From an uncultured Colwellia sp. (GTDB lineage: Bacteria > Pseudomonadota > Gammaproteobacteria > Enterobacterales > Alteromonadaceae), in assembly GCA_913062815.1 (NCBI GenBank), contig CAJXWZ010000016.1, positions 53,373 through 117,372 of the forward strand: a DNA stretch of 64,000 nucleotides. Reading direction: 5' to 3'. A program made the position numbers and the translations under genes. Numbering within the stretch: the stretch's first letter is position 1; every line of letters starts with the position of its first letter. Below the pieces are notes generated by a model, which saw only the letters and a program-made list of their open reading frames with translations, was not told where the DNA came from and made no database searches. Shown one piece after another: positions 1-11,500 of the stretch.

Positions 1-188
1 ATGAAAATGAAGTTGCTGAAATATTCCAAGCACCATTACAACATTTTCTGCAAAGAAATAACCATCACTGTTTTCGTGTATATCGAAACGGTCGTTATCT
101 GAACATCCACTTTTACCCATACAAGCACTATAATATATGGGGTGCAACCGCTGCTATGCTAAAAGATTTAATAGAACATATTAAATAG
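1..188 (+). CDS. nudL: CoA pyrophosphatase (Nudix), C-terminal end only
   Basis: Partial gene: only about 61 C-terminal residues are in the window, in the frame whose codons start at position 3, ending at a TAG at 186-188. The tail contains FYPYKHYNIWGATAAML, which resembles the C-terminal end of NudL/YeaB proteins, where an IWGxTAxM motif follows the Nudix fold. NudL hydrolyses coenzyme A and related derivatives in the cytoplasm. The Nudix box itself lies outside the window. The call is supported by the next gene being sdaA, the same order as nudL-sdaA in E. coli. Confidence 0.75.
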   Translation, partial: ENEVAEIFQAPLQHFLQRNNHHCFRVYRNGRYLNIHFYPYKHYNIWGATAAMLKDLIEHIK

Positions 189-251
189 TAGCGCTTGATT
201 TTTTACAGTTTCGTTATAACTTATCGGTAATTTGCACTAATATTTGATTTT

Positions 252-280
252 AATAATGATAACTTTCAGTTATCATTATT
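252..280. promoter_or_regulatory. Perfect 13-bp palindrome upstream of sdaA
   Basis: Two 13-base arms at 252-264 and 268-280 are exact inverted repeats around a 3-base centre (ttc). The stem is AT-rich and is not followed by a T run, so it is less likely to be an intrinsic terminator for nudL than an operator or a leader hairpin. It sits 53 bases before the sdaA start. Each arm holds an AATGATAA-type word that loosely recalls Fur half-sites, but the spacing is not that of a standard Fur box. Function unassigned. Confidence 0.4.
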
Positions 281-333
281 CATATTAATTTCAGCAGAAA
301 ACCTGATTTTCAAAATTTTATTCGGAAATAGTT

Positions 334-1710
334 ATGATTAGTGTATTTGATATGTTTTCCATTGGTATAGGCCCTTCTAGTTCACATACCGTTGGCCCAA
401 TGAAAGCAGCCAAATTGTTTGTAGATGAACTACAAAAACAAAACAAGCTGTTCACTATAGACCGCGTCAAGTGTGAGCTATTTGGTTCATTAGGACAAAC
501 AGGCATTGGTCACGGTACTGGCAAAGCTGTAATATTAGGTTTATCTGGTGAAATGCCTGAATCTATTCCCGTTGACTCTATTGACCTTATTCTAGCTGAC
601 GTCGTAGCGAGTCAAAACATTCAGTTAGCTGGCGTCCATAGCGTTGACTTCCCTAAAGATAATGCCATTATTTATCACCGCAGAAAATCATTACCTGCAC
701 ATGCGAATGCCATGACAATTTTTGCCTACCAAGGTGACACGGTTGTACTTGAGAAAACCTATTACTCTATCGGCGGCGGTTTTATTGTAGAAGATTGTGA
801 TTTTGAAAAAGAAAAGGATAAGGCCTTATCTTTACACGCTAACATTAACAGACCTCATAAATTTACTAATGCCGCAGAATTACTCGCTTTAGCGCAAGAA
901 AGCGGTTTAAGCATCAGTACTATGATGATGAATAATGAAAAGTGCTTAAATGATGAGGCAACAATCCGTAGTCAGTTAATTGATATTTGGCAAGCCATGC
1001 TCAGTAGTGTAGAACGTGGTATGTGTACTGAAGGTATTCTTCCAGGTGGCCTAAAGGTAACTCGCAGAGCACCCGCACTACACCGAACATTGAAAGTAGA
1101 GCAGTCAAACGATCCATTAAGCGCGATGGACTGGGTCAACCTATTCGCGCTAGCGGTTAATGAAGAAAATGCTGCTGGTAGTCGAGTGGTAACTGCGCCA
1201 ACGAATGGAGCCGCAGGCATAATTCCAGCCGTCTTGTGTTATTACGATAAATTTGTACAGCCTGTGACGGATGATGATTGCATTCGCTATTTACTTACCG
1301 CCGCAGCGATAGGTATTTTATACAAAACAAATGCATCAATATCCGGTGCAGAAGTAGGTTGTCAGGGAGAAGTTGGTGTCGCTTGTTCAATGGCGGCCGG
1401 TGCACTTACGGAATTAATGGGTGGTACCCCTACCCAAGTTGAAAATGCGGCAGAAATAGGTATGGAGCATAACTTAGGTTTAACTTGTGATCCCGTTGGC
1501 GGGTTAGTTCAGGTACCTTGTATTGAACGAAATGCCATGGGTTCAGTAAAAGCAATTAATGCATCACGCTTAGCTTTACGTGGCACTGGAACTCAAAAAG
1601 TTTCTTTGGATAAAGTTATCAAAACCATGTGGGAAACAGGTAATGATATGAAAACTAAATATAAAGAAACTTCTCGAGGTGGCTTGGCGGTAAACATTAT
1701 TGAATGTTAG
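334..1710 (+). CDS. sdaA: L-serine ammonia-lyase, iron-sulfur type
   Basis: Converts L-serine to pyruvate and ammonia using a [4Fe-4S] cluster in the cytoplasm. At 458 residues it has the usual length of the fused single-chain (SdaA/SdaB) form: a beta domain with the N-terminal GPSSSHT motif (His18), then an alpha domain. The three cluster-ligand cysteines are visible at 343 (EVGCQGE), 385 (LTCDPVGG) and 396 (VPCIER), matching the spacing known for this family. The ATG at 334 gives a full-length N terminus. It follows nudL as in E. coli and ends at a terminator shared with convergent cysB. Confidence 0.95.
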   Translation: MISVFDMFSIGIGPSSSHTVGPMKAAKLFVDELQKQNKLFTIDRVKCELFGSLGQTGIGHGTGKAVILGLSGEMPESIPVDSIDLILADVVASQNIQLAGVHSVDFPKDNAIIYHRRKSLPAHANAMTIFAYQGDTVVLEKTYYSIGGGFIVEDCDFEKEKDKALSLHANINRPHKFTNAAELLALAQESGLSISTMMMNNEKCLNDEATIRSQLIDIWQAMLSSVERGMCTEGILPGGLKVTRRAPALHRTLKVEQSNDPLSAMDWVNLFALAVNEENAAGSRVVTAPTNGAAGIIPAVLCYYDKFVQPVTDDDCIRYLLTAAAIGILYKTNASISGAEVGCQGEVGVACSMAAGALTELMGGTPTQVENAAEIGMEHNLGLTCDPVGGLVQVPCIERNAMGSVKAINASRLALRGTGTQKVSLDKVIKTMWETGNDMKTKYKETSRGGLAVNIIEC

Positions 1711-1720
1711 CGTTTAGTAA

Positions 1721-1756
1721 TTTAGCTCGGTAATATCATCATATTGCCGAGCTAAA
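1721..1756. terminator. Bidirectional terminator between sdaA and cysB
   Basis: Arms at 1721-1735 and 1742-1756 pair over 15 bases with a single G-T pair around a 6-base loop. The AAA/TTT ends of the stem give a short U tract in either direction. Its position between convergent stop codons supports termination of both genes. Confidence 0.7.
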
Positions 1757-1769
1757 TATAATTACCAAT

Positions 1770-2753
<984 letters not shown>

Positions 2754-2977
2754 TCAGGAATTTTCTTAGACCAAAATAATATACTTAATCGAAAATTTAT
2801 ACCATAATTAATTCGATTTTTTATAAATTTATTTTAACGTTTAAGTGAATTTCACTAAAGATCGTTTTAGGCTAGCTTATCCTTTACACTTAATTAACAA
2901 CTTTTCTTTCTATTAACAAAATAAAAACAGCCTAATCCAAAAGTTATCCTTTGCTAACCATAACATTTTTTGTAGAC

Positions 2978-2986
2978 TGCTATAAT
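2978..2986 (+). promoter_or_regulatory. Extended -10 promoter for the coiled-coil protein gene
   Basis: A perfect extended -10 element (TGCTATAAT) lies 43 bases upstream of the ATG at 3030. No good -35 hexamer is seen at 17-18 bp, which is typical of extended -10 promoters. The rest of the 2745-3029 gap is AT-rich and shows nothing else I can name. Confidence 0.5.
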
Positions 2987-3029
2987 CTGAGTAAATAGTT
3001 GTTCACATTATTAAAATAAGAGCTTTATT

Positions 3030-3797
3030 ATGATTGCCATTATTGTAGGTTTAATTGTTGCCTTAATTATTTTTGTTGTTGTTGTGAGTGGTATACAGCA
3101 ACATAAAGAAAAACAAGAAGCAGAAAAAAGAGTAAAGGTTGCAAAACAAAAAGCTATTATTGATGAAAGCGAAGAGCTACTTCTTAATTTAGCCAGTTTA
3201 CCTTCGAGTCCCAATTTAGTTAAAATTTTAAATAGAAGATGTTTAAATGCTGCTAAAGCGATGAAAGGATTAATGCCTAATGTAAAAGGCATTAAGAGCA
3301 AAGTTAACGAATTGACCGCACGCTATGATGCTGCTGATGATTTAGCAGCAACTCAAGCTAATGACGATAATTTTGTATTGCCAGATAATGATCAACAAAT
3401 ATTAGCTATCCTACAATGTATTAAAAAAATTCGTGCGACATTAAAATCAGAACAAAGTAAAGGCACCTTAGATGCACAAACCTTCACCCAAGAAGATCAA
3501 CGCCTAGACTCAATGCAATTAAAAATCAACATTGAAAGCTTAGTTAAAAGAGGCTCTCAGGCACAAAGCAAGGATATGTTAGGCTCATCTCGTCAATACT
3601 TTGAAAAAGCATTACAAACTTTAGCTAGCCACCCAGTTAGCTCTGAATATACTAAAAGTAAACACGCTGAAATAACCCAACAATTAGCAGAAATAACAGA
3701 ATCTCTAAAAGTGACCAATGCTTCTGATGCCGCCAAAAAAGCTAAAAATGAAGAAGATGAATTGGATGTACTATTTCAACCGAAAAAGAAATGGTAG
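3030..3797 (+). CDS. Membrane-anchored coiled-coil protein of unknown function
   Basis: I do not recognise a named family. Residues 1-22 form one hydrophobic segment starting at the initiator methionine (MIAIIVGLIVALIIF), likely an uncleaved N-terminal anchor. It is followed by a Lys/Glu-rich helix (QQHKEKQEAEKRVK) and a helical body with many Leu, Gln and Lys residues that could form coiled coils. A second low-complexity charged stretch (AKKAKNEEDELD) precedes the C-terminal FQPKKKW. The predicted topology is a single anchor with a cytoplasmic helical domain. It has its own promoter and terminator, so it looks monocistronic. Its place between cysB and topA gives no functional hint. Confidence 0.75.
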   Translation: MIAIIVGLIVALIIFVVVVSGIQQHKEKQEAEKRVKVAKQKAIIDESEELLLNLASLPSSPNLVKILNRRCLNAAKAMKGLMPNVKGIKSKVNELTARYDAADDLAATQANDDNFVLPDNDQQILAILQCIKKIRATLKSEQSKGTLDAQTFTQEDQRLDSMQLKINIESLVKRGSQAQSKDMLGSSRQYFEKALQTLASHPVSSEYTKSKHAEITQQLAEITESLKVTNASDAAKKAKNEEDELDVLFQPKKKW

Positions 3798-3825
3798 CCT
3801 AGAGGTGTTAAAATTGACAAGCCTA

Positions 3826-3848
3826 AGCCAGCAACTGCTGGCTTTTTT
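3826..3848 (+). terminator. Intrinsic terminator
   Basis: A GC-rich 7-bp stem (agccagc / gctggct at 3826-3832 and 3837-3843) with a 4-base loop is followed by a run of six T. It lies 29 bases after the stop of the 3030-3797 gene. Confidence 0.85.
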
Positions 3849-3879
3849 ATGAAATATTTAACCAACTTATACCATTAAT

Positions 3880-4251
3880 ATGCTCAACAAAATTTATTCC
3901 ATCACCTTGCCCTCCTTTCTCCGTAGAACAATGAAAGCATATGCATTAAAAGGATGTATAAGAGAGCAAGGTTGTGAACTACACCGTATTGGCCGCTCAC
4001 GCAATTGGCAACTCAAAGCAAACTTCGAACAAATACAGGCAATCATTGCCTTCATTGATTTATCTGCCGAGCCAAGCTGGCAATGGTTAATTAAGCTGTT
4101 AAAAAGCAAGTACCTGCATCTAAGTCACGATGAGTTAGTTAAAATAGCATCTATGTTAGAGGAGGTTACTGTAAGTGCATTAATTGCCAGAAGTGACTGT
4201 ACTATTGCTCAGGCTAGACGGGTTATCGATGAATTGGAAGGGTTGGATTAA
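3880..4251 (+). CDS. Small RRF_GI-like (ribosome recycling factor family) protein
   Basis: A 123-residue basic protein. The pattern ITLPSFLRR, then GCELHRIGRSRNWQL, then a C-terminal helix pair ending in ARSDCTIAQARRVIDE resembles the small gammaproteobacterial proteins grouped as RRF_GI (PF12614, labelled ribosome recycling factor family). The assignment is from memory of the motif, not a search. The start at 3880 keeps the LPS motif; a later ATG at 3931 would lose it. It ends convergently with topA, sharing the hairpin at 4252-4304. A function in ribosome recycling is not demonstrated for this family. Confidence 0.6.
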   Translation: MLNKIYSITLPSFLRRTMKAYALKGCIREQGCELHRIGRSRNWQLKANFEQIQAIIAFIDLSAEPSWQWLIKLLKSKYLHLSHDELVKIASMLEEVTVSALIARSDCTIAQARRVIDELEGLD

Positions 4252-4304
4252 AATGTAGGCCAAAATTTAAGAACGACGATCCTTTACAAATTTTAACCTA
4301 CATT
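4252..4304. terminator. Long inverted repeat between convergent genes
   Basis: Outer arms aatgtagg (4252-4259) and cctacatt (4297-4304) are perfect complements. After a 2x2 internal loop, inner arms at 4262-4268 and 4288-4294 also pair. The structure sits exactly between the stops of the 3880 gene and topA and probably serves as a weak bidirectional terminator. Confidence 0.5.
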
Positions 4305-4312
4305 AATACTGC

Positions 4313-6985
4313 TTATTCCTTAGCCGTAGTCTTTTTTTTAGCTACTTTCTTCTTTGCAACTTTTTTCTTAGGCTTAGGGATATCTTCTACCCAAGTATTG
4401 TCCACGTATTTAGCGGTCCACCCTGTCGCTTTGCCATCAACTTCAGTCATGACATATTGCTCTTTAGTTTTGCGACTAAATCTCACAATGGCTAAATTAC
4501 CCTTATTATCTTGCTCAGGAGCATCAGCTAGGTAATAAAATTTAGAGGATATTCTTTCTCTGAAACGTTTCAATTCAGCCACTTTAGGTGCTCTAGTTTC
4601 GCGTGAGCGAGGGAAAGTATTTGCCGCTAAAAATATACCTGCTGCGCCATCACGTAAAACGAAATGTGCATCTGACTTTTCACATTCTAGTTCAGGTAAT
4701 TGGACAGGATCTTCTTTAGGCGGCGCAGCCTCCCCACTAGCCAGTAACTTACGGGTATTTTTGCACTCATCATTGGTACAATCAAAATATTTACCAAAGC
4801 GGCCTGATTTTAATTCCATGTCAGCTTCACAGCGATCACACTCTAAAACAGGACCATCATAGCCCTTTATTTTGAAAGTCCCTTGCTCCACTTCAATACC
4901 ATCACAAACGGGATTATTGCCGCATACATGTAATTTTCGAGTTTCATCTATAAGATAGCTGTCCATTGCCGTATTACATTTTTGACAACGATGCATTGCA
5001 CGAAGTGCTTCAGTTTCTTGATCTTCCGCTAAGACACTTACCGCTTCCTCTCCAGGTGTTAAGTTCATGGTTGTGGTACAACGCTCTTTAGGCGGTAAAG
5101 CATAACCAGAACACCCCAAGAAAACACCAGTAGAGGCAGTTCTAATACCCATTTTACGATTACATGAAGGACAATCAATGTCTGTTAATACTGGAGAATT
5201 ATTTCTCATTCCGCCATCATCAACATCTTTATTTGCTAACGTTAATTTTTTACTAAAGTTATTATAAAATTCATCTAAAACGCCTTTCCAATCGAGCTCA
5301 CCAATAGCAATGGCATCAAGTTCTTGTTCCATATTAGCAGTAAAGTCATAGCTCATTAATGTTTCAAAACTCATGGCTAAACTATCAGTAACAATTTCAC
5401 CCATTTTTTCAGCATAAAAACGTTTTTTATCTAAACGTGCGTAGCCTCTATCTTGTATAGTAGAAATAATTGATGCGTAGGTTGAAGGACGACCAATTGA
5501 GCGCTTTTCTAACTCTTTAACTAGTGACGCTTCACCAAATCGTGCTGGTGGTTTAGTAAAATGCTGACTTGCATCTAAATTATCTAAGGTCAGAGCTTGA
5601 CCAACGGCTAAATCAGGTAAATGTCTATCATCACCTTTAGATAATTGCGGGTGGACACGAGTCCAACCGTCAAACTGCATTACTCGGCCTTTAGCTTTTA
5701 AATCAAAATCTGCGGCCGCAATTGTTAACGTACTAACCGTATAACGAGCTGCAGTCATTTGACAGGCAACAAATTGACGCCAAATTAAATCATAGAGTTT
5801 TTTCGCATCTGGTTCGATACCTTCCATGAAAGCTGATTCCACTTTCACATTTGATGGACGAATTGCTTCATGCGCCTCTTGAGCACCTTCTTTTGAACCA
5901 TATAATTTCGGCTTTTCAGGTAAGTAATTCTCACCATAACTTTTACTAATGAAATTACGGCACATTTCAACTGCATCTTTACTTAAATTAGTTGAGTCAG
6001 TACGCATGTAAGTAATGTGACCCGCTTCATATAAACGCTGGGCTAAACCCATAGTACGTTTCACACCATAGCCTAATTTTGTACTAGCCGCTTGCTGTAA
6101 CGTTGAGGTAATAAATGGTGCTGAAGGTGTGCTTTTTGAAGGTCTATCTTCACGCTTACTTACCGCATAATCGGCGGATTTTAATACGGCTAGCGCTTTA
6201 TCAGTATCAGCCTTATTGGTAGGTTTAAATGTTTTACCTTTATTGTGAGTGACATCTAGGGTTAACGCTTCACCTGAGTTCGCATGTGTATCGGCACTAA
6301 CTTCCCAAAATTCTTTAGGATCAAAGGCTTTGATCTCCCGTTCTTTTTCTACCACTAATTTAACTGCAACAGACTGAACACGGCCTGCAGATAATCCACG
6401 AGCAACTTTTTTCCACAGTAGCGGGCTAACCATAAAACCAACTACTCTGTCTAAAAATCTTCTCGCTTGTTGAGCATTAACCCCTGGCATACTTAATTCA
6501 CCTGGCGTCGAGAACGCTTGCTGAATAGAGCTTTCTGTTATTTCATTAAAAACTACGCGACGAAATTTATCATCATCGCCACCTATAATTTCTTTAAGGT
6601 GCCAAGCAATCGCCTCTCCCTCGCGATCCAAATCGGTTGCGAGATAGATGGTGTCAGCTTTATCAGCGAGCTTTTTAAGTTCAGTAACTACTTTCTCTTT
6701 GCCCGGTAGAATTTGATAATTTGCAGCCCAGTTTTTCTCAGGATCAATTCCCATTCGATTAACTAGGGCTTGTTTATCACGCTTAGCTTTATACTTCGCT
6801 TTTGCCTCTGGTGCCATTTTCCGCACTTCTGCCGGCGACTTTGTTGCTACCTTTTGGCCGGTGCTACTATGAGGTAAATCACGGACATGACCGACACTTG
6901 ACTTAACGATAAAGTCCTTACCCAAATATTTATTGATTGTTTTCGCTTTGGCTGGCGACTCGACAATAACCAATGATTTTGCCAT
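4313..6985 (-). CDS. topA: DNA topoisomerase I (type IA)
   Basis: Relaxes negatively supercoiled DNA by single-strand passage. The 890-residue protein has an N-terminal Toprim domain ([25 protein letters not shown]), the type IA core with catalytic Tyr326 in ITYMRTDST, and C-terminal four-cysteine zinc ribbons ([24 protein letters not shown]). It ends in a Lys-rich tail ([15 protein letters not shown]). E. coli TopA is 865 residues with Tyr319, so size and layout agree. Neighbour cysB lies downstream and sohB further upstream, matching the enterobacterial order apart from inserted genes. Confidence 0.97.
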   Translation of the reverse strand: MAKSLVIVESPAKAKTINKYLGKDFIVKSSVGHVRDLPHSSTGQKVATKSPAEVRKMAPEAKAKYKAKRDKQALVNRMGIDPEKNWAANYQILPGKEKVVTELKKLADKADTIYLATDLDREGEAIAWHLKEIIGGDDDKFRRVVFNEITESSIQQAFSTPGELSMPGVNAQQARRFLDRVVGFMVSPLLWKKVARGLSAGRVQSVAVKLVVEKEREIKAFDPKEFWEVSADTHANSGEALTLDVTHNKGKTFKPTNKADTDKALAVLKSADYAVSKREDRPSKSTPSAPFITSTLQQAASTKLGYGVKRTMGLAQRLYEAGHITYMRTDSTNLSKDAVEMCRNFISKSYGENYLPEKPKLYGSKEGAQEAHEAIRPSNVKVESAFMEGIEPDAKKLYDLIWRQFVACQMTAARYTVSTLTIAAADFDLKAKGRVMQFDGWTRVHPQLSKGDDRHLPDLAVGQALTLDNLDASQHFTKPPARFGEASLVKELEKRSIGRPSTYASIISTIQDRGYARLDKKRFYAEKMGEIVTDSLAMSFETLMSYDFTANMEQELDAIAIGELDWKGVLDEFYNNFSKKLTLANKDVDDGGMRNNSPVLTDIDCPSCNRKMGIRTASTGVFLGCSGYALPPKERCTTTMNLTPGEEAVSVLAEDQETEALRAMHRCQKCNTAMDSYLIDETRKLHVCGNNPVCDGIEVEQGTFKIKGYDGPVLECDRCEADMELKSGRFGKYFDCTNDECKNTRKLLASGEAAPPKEDPVQLPELECEKSDAHFVLRDGAAGIFLAANTFPRSRETRAPKVAELKRFRERISSKFYYLADAPEQDNKGNLAIVRFSRKTKEQYVMTEVDGKATGWTAKYVDNTWVEDIPKPKKKVAKKKVAKKKTTAKE

Positions 6986-7363
6986 AAAAATATATAATCC
7001 TGCTAGTGCGACAGTTTATCTATATAAAAAGATAATTTTTTTTCTGTCTTTTTATTCATTCATTATTTGAGGGTAAAAATGCGAGCGTGCTCTTTAACCT
7101 CACTCAAATAACGCTAATATTTGTACTCATGCAAAAATGCGCTTGCATACCTATTTATACATATATCTATAAATATGCAAATTGACAAGTTTTTATTTTT
7201 TGCACTGAATTTCGCAGCTATAACTACTCAATGCTTTTGGCTATAATGCGTACTTAAAGCTATTTTTCTGCGCAATCATAATCGACTTTGCAAGAAAAAA
7301 TAAGAGTTAAATACTAAAAAATTAAAATAGATCTTATAACCCATCCGTTCATAGAGATAAAAA
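6986..7363. other. 378-base gap between topA and the ureohydrolase gene
   Basis: Divergent promoter region, strongly AT-rich. It contains an imperfect inverted repeat at 7145-7178 (ATTTATA and TATAAAT arms with a small bulge) and a TATAAT at 7242-7247 that could be a -10 box for the plus-strand gene, but its -35 is poor. A TTGACA-like hexamer at 7182-7187 has no -10 at proper spacing. No ORF or RNA gene is supported here. Confidence 0.4.
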
Positions 7364-8473
7364 ATGCCTCAATTAACAACAAAATTTAGAGATAAATTAA
7401 CCCAATGTTTATGTCCTCCCGGTAATGGTGTTTTTACCGTCAATACCGCTAAAGAGCGAAAAGAGCAACTTCATCAAACTATTTTCGGTCAAGCTACCAA
7501 TATCGATAATTTGTGGAAAAGTTCATTAGACAAGCTTCCAGAGGCGTCTAATGCCGTTATTTTAGGGATTGCTTCGGATTGTGGTGGTGGAATTTTGCGA
7601 GGGGCAAATTGGGGACCATTATTTCTTCGAACAACATTGCTTGAAAGCTACCCAGATTTAAAGTGCTTTGACTTAGGCGATATTCGTGTCATTCCACATT
7701 TACTTAGTGACAAATATTTAAATGATGCGACACTAGCCAATTGTCGAAAAGCTTTATATCAAGATGATCAGAGTAATTATTGCGTAAGCCCATTAAGCAT
7801 TACAGAAGATGTACTGCATGATTTTTACGCACAGTTCCCCGAAAAAGGAATTTTTGGATTAGGTGGCGATCACAGCGTTAGTTATCCCTTAACTAAAGCC
7901 TATTTACAAGCAAAGAAAAAATTAGGTATACGAACCGGTATTATTCATTTCGACGCCCATACAGATCTATTAGTTGAACGTTTAGGCATTGATTTATGTT
8001 TTGGCTCTTGGTGTACTCATATTCTTGATGACCTTCCCGCAACTGAGCATCTAATTCAAGTAGGTATACGTTCAAGTGGTAGACCAAAAAGCCATTGGGA
8101 GAGTACTTTTGGGGTTAAACAACATTGGGCCCATGAAGTCAAAGAGCTAGGGGTTGATGTTGTGATTGATAATATTTTCGCGCAATTAGCAGAACAAAAT
8201 GTTGATGAGTTATATGTTAGCTTTGATATTGATGCCATAGATGATAGTTATGCCAGTGCTACTGGCACACCAGAGCCTGATGGTTTAATGCCAATTGAGG
8301 CAATGAAAATACTACGTGCTATAGCAGCAAAGTACCCAATCACAGGTGCTGATATGATGGAAATAGCCCCTTTTACTGATAGTTCAGGTTTAGGTGAAGT
8401 TAGTCGTGATAAAACATTGAAAGTCGCTGGAGAGATATCCGCTTTTTTGATTAATGAAATGAGTAAGTATTAA
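7364..8473 (+). CDS. Ureohydrolase family protein (arginase/agmatinase/formiminoglutamase fold)
   Basis: Binuclear-manganese hydrolase that releases urea, or formamide in formimidoylglutamase, from a guanidino-type substrate. Metal-binding motifs are all present: GGDHSV, HFDAHTD and SFDIDAID, plus the C-terminal GADMMEIAP. At 369 residues it is longer than typical agmatinases (about 300) because of an N-terminal extension of about 60 residues (PPGNGVFTVNTAKER). No hut, spe or arg genes are adjacent, so the substrate cannot be set from context. It is a single gene ending at a strong terminator. Confidence 0.85.
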   Translation: MPQLTTKFRDKLTQCLCPPGNGVFTVNTAKERKEQLHQTIFGQATNIDNLWKSSLDKLPEASNAVILGIASDCGGGILRGANWGPLFLRTTLLESYPDLKCFDLGDIRVIPHLLSDKYLNDATLANCRKALYQDDQSNYCVSPLSITEDVLHDFYAQFPEKGIFGLGGDHSVSYPLTKAYLQAKKKLGIRTGIIHFDAHTDLLVERLGIDLCFGSWCTHILDDLPATEHLIQVGIRSSGRPKSHWESTFGVKQHWAHEVKELGVDVVIDNIFAQLAEQNVDELYVSFDIDAIDDSYASATGTPEPDGLMPIEAMKILRAIAAKYPITGADMMEIAPFTDSSGLGEVSRDKTLKVAGEISAFLINEMSKY

Positions 8474-8510
8474 CGAAATATATTTGCCACCTAATCATTA
8501 ATCACGTAAA

Positions 8511-8555
8511 CGATTAAATGCCGCTTATTTAAAAATGAGCGGCATTTAAAAATCG
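8511..8555. terminator. Bidirectional terminator
   Basis: Eleven-base arms at 8515-8525 and 8538-8548 (core atgccgct / agcggcat) form a strong stem flanked by TTTA/TAAA, with outer cgatt/aatcg words adding pairing. It separates the convergent ureohydrolase and repeat-lipoprotein genes. Confidence 0.8.
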
Positions 8556-8558
8556 AAA

Positions 8559-11500
8559 CTAAGGAGTAATCACTATAGTTGCCACTGTATACGTAGTTGC
8601 AAGTCCTGAAGGCGTTGTGACTGTTACTGTTAACGGACCGCTAATGGTTTTATCTTTTTCTCCTTCTACTGTCACACTAAAAGTACTACCACCATTCTTA
8701 GTTGTATTTGGCCACGAATAAGTATCAATCCCTTTAGTACTACCTACTGCTGCTTCAAATTTAACTTCAGAGCCTGCGGGCATTGGTTGGTTGTGAAAGT
8801 CTGATATGGTGACTGAAGCAGATCCTGTACCATCAGAAACAATATTTATATTATCCCCATTTACTGGATAATTAGTTACAAATCGAGGATTACTACCAGA
8901 CATAACTAGTACTACTGAACCTCGAACATTAATGGACTTGTCGACTGAGCAATTGTCGGCATCTCCACAAAGAGAACCATTATATTGATTATCTTTTAGA
9001 TCAAAGTCTCCGCTAGTATTAAAGTCATCAAATGTCTCTGCTTCTCCACCCGTTTCGCCATCTCCAGCACTTTCTTGAGGGTTATAAATACCATCTTCGT
9101 TATAATCAACAAATGATTCGTTTAAATCATAATACATGCCGTTAATATCTAATCCTGTTTGACCATTATCCCCTAAGAAAGCATCTTTTTCAGCTAAATC
9201 ATATTGACCATTACCATTAAGATCAGGAAATGATTCTTCACCAATAGCTGATGCCGAAATTGTTGCTCTTCCACCATATTTTTGTCCCATAAAGTTAGTA
9301 GTTTGAGGAGATGAACTATTAACTCTTGATGGAAAAGTTGTACCATCACTAATACCTAATTGAGCAATCGTTGTACTCGTACCACCTCCATCGGTTATTT
9401 TAACATCTAGTCTAGTTGACGATGTTAATAATAAATAACTAGCCCCGGCATAAACAAACTCAGAAGCAGAAACTGAAGATGTACTAAGGGAAGCATTAAT
9501 CGTTGCTAACAAGACAGAAGTACTAACGTAATTGGCATTTAGGTTTACGGTGTCAGTACCATCAACAGTTTCAACATCAAAGATGATATCATTAGCAGTG
9601 AAGTCTCCCCCTCCAGAAATATCGACAATACCTAATACTTGAGTGGCATTATTATAATAATTAGTACCATCCGCAATTCCTAAAACATCCAGTGTAGTTA
9701 CCGTTCCAACTGAAACATCTGTAATCGTGATATCAAGACCATCAACTGAAATGAACTCTAAAATTTCTTCAAATCCTGATGCAGCCATAACGCTTGAATT
9801 AGTTAATGAAGTATTTATCTCAGTTAATAGCTCAGCTTTAGTGGAGTAACTTGAACTTAATGACACATTGTCTGTTCCATTTGAGGTGATTACATTAAAG
9901 CGAATAGCTTTTGAGGTAAAATCAAAGCCCTGACTTATATCAGTACTTCCTTTAACTAAAGTAGGACCATTATTCACTTCGCCCAACTCTTGCCCTTCAG
10001 GTCTGACATTTTGACTAGTCCAGATTACAGAACAAACACCATTAGAAGTAGTACAAGAATCGCCAATAGAACCACCTTCTGTAGTAAATGAAACTGCGGT
10101 ACCATCAGGCACAGGGTTATTAAAAGCATCCGCTAACCTTGCAGTTATCGTTACTTCAGTGCCATCAATATTCCAAGCTTCCGGATTAAAAACACTTGCA
10201 GAAAGGCTGAAACTATCCTGATCTGGAATACCAGTCGAAATAACAAGTAAACTAGATTGAGTAAAAATTGATGTATCATCATCTAACTCTGCTCTAACCC
10301 TAACACTTGTGTGTATAGTTCCTGAATTAATGACAGTTTGAACTAAACCATTACTATCAGTTTTTGCATTTACAGGACTTATTCCTATACCACCTACATC
10401 GGTACTTAATGAAAAACTAACATCTTTATTTGGAGCTACATTGCCATTTTCATCTCTGAGCCTAAATATTATTGTCGAGTTTTCTATGCCACCAACGCCT
10501 TGCAAGCTTATATTTTCTGGTGTAGCTGAAACAAATTCAATTGAACCTGCATTTGCAATACCAACATTAAGGGTTCCTGTTGCTGACAATGGATTTCCAC
10601 CAGCATTTGCTGTTGCTGTAATAACATCGTCATTTTGACAACCTTGAGCTAAATAGGTACTTTGTACAACACCATTAATTGTTGAAACAGGCGAATCAAT
10701 TGTTGCCGTTGGTGTAGCTAAACCGCTACAACGAGAAGAAAAACTTATTTCAACAGTTTCGGTGGTAAATATTGTCGCAGGGGTTCCTGGAGTAGCATTA
10801 GATATATCCCAAACGTTTATGGTTAAACCCGCGGTTGCTCCAGCTGATATGCTGTTACTGGATAGCTCTATCAAACCATTAGGTAAACCTGTAGCTATAT
10901 CAATAGCATAACCAAGCCCCAATGCAGATGCTCCAATTGAAAAAACTAACTGTTCTGTCTCTCCTGAGGCTAATTGTGCTGTAACAGTACCCGCACCTAG
11001 GGAATTACCGGCTAACAAATCAACAGTAGCAACATAACCACTGCCCGATGTCGCTATTGCTGTCTGAATAGGAATACTACCAAGATCTGATGAAAAGGTT
11101 ACAATCACCGCTTCAGTAACACCTGTAACGGTAGCAACTAATTTACCTGGAGAAATGCTGCTTATTTGTTCAACTTCATTTCCAGCAGTATCAGTTAGCA
11201 CAAGAGTAATATTAATACCTGAACCAACACCATCACCAGAGCTTGTAAAGCCAACACTGTCACTTTCGCCTGTAGTCGTCACAGCGCTAACCACACCAGC
11301 ACCTTCGACTGTACCTGCCGTTAATATAATCGTTGCTATACCATTTACGTTGGTAATTGCGGTTCCAATAGCAGGGTCTAAATTACCCAATGTCGTCGTA
11401 AAACTGACGACTTCACCCATCACTGCCGCGCCATTTTCAATCACGGTTGCACTTAATGTAGCAGGGGCAACATCGCTAACAGTTGTAGCACTGATAGTAA

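Noticed and set aside
252..280. A Fur box upstream of sdaA
   Set aside because: AATGATAA words occur, but the half-site spacing around ttc does not fit the 19-bp Fur consensus; kept only as an unassigned palindrome.
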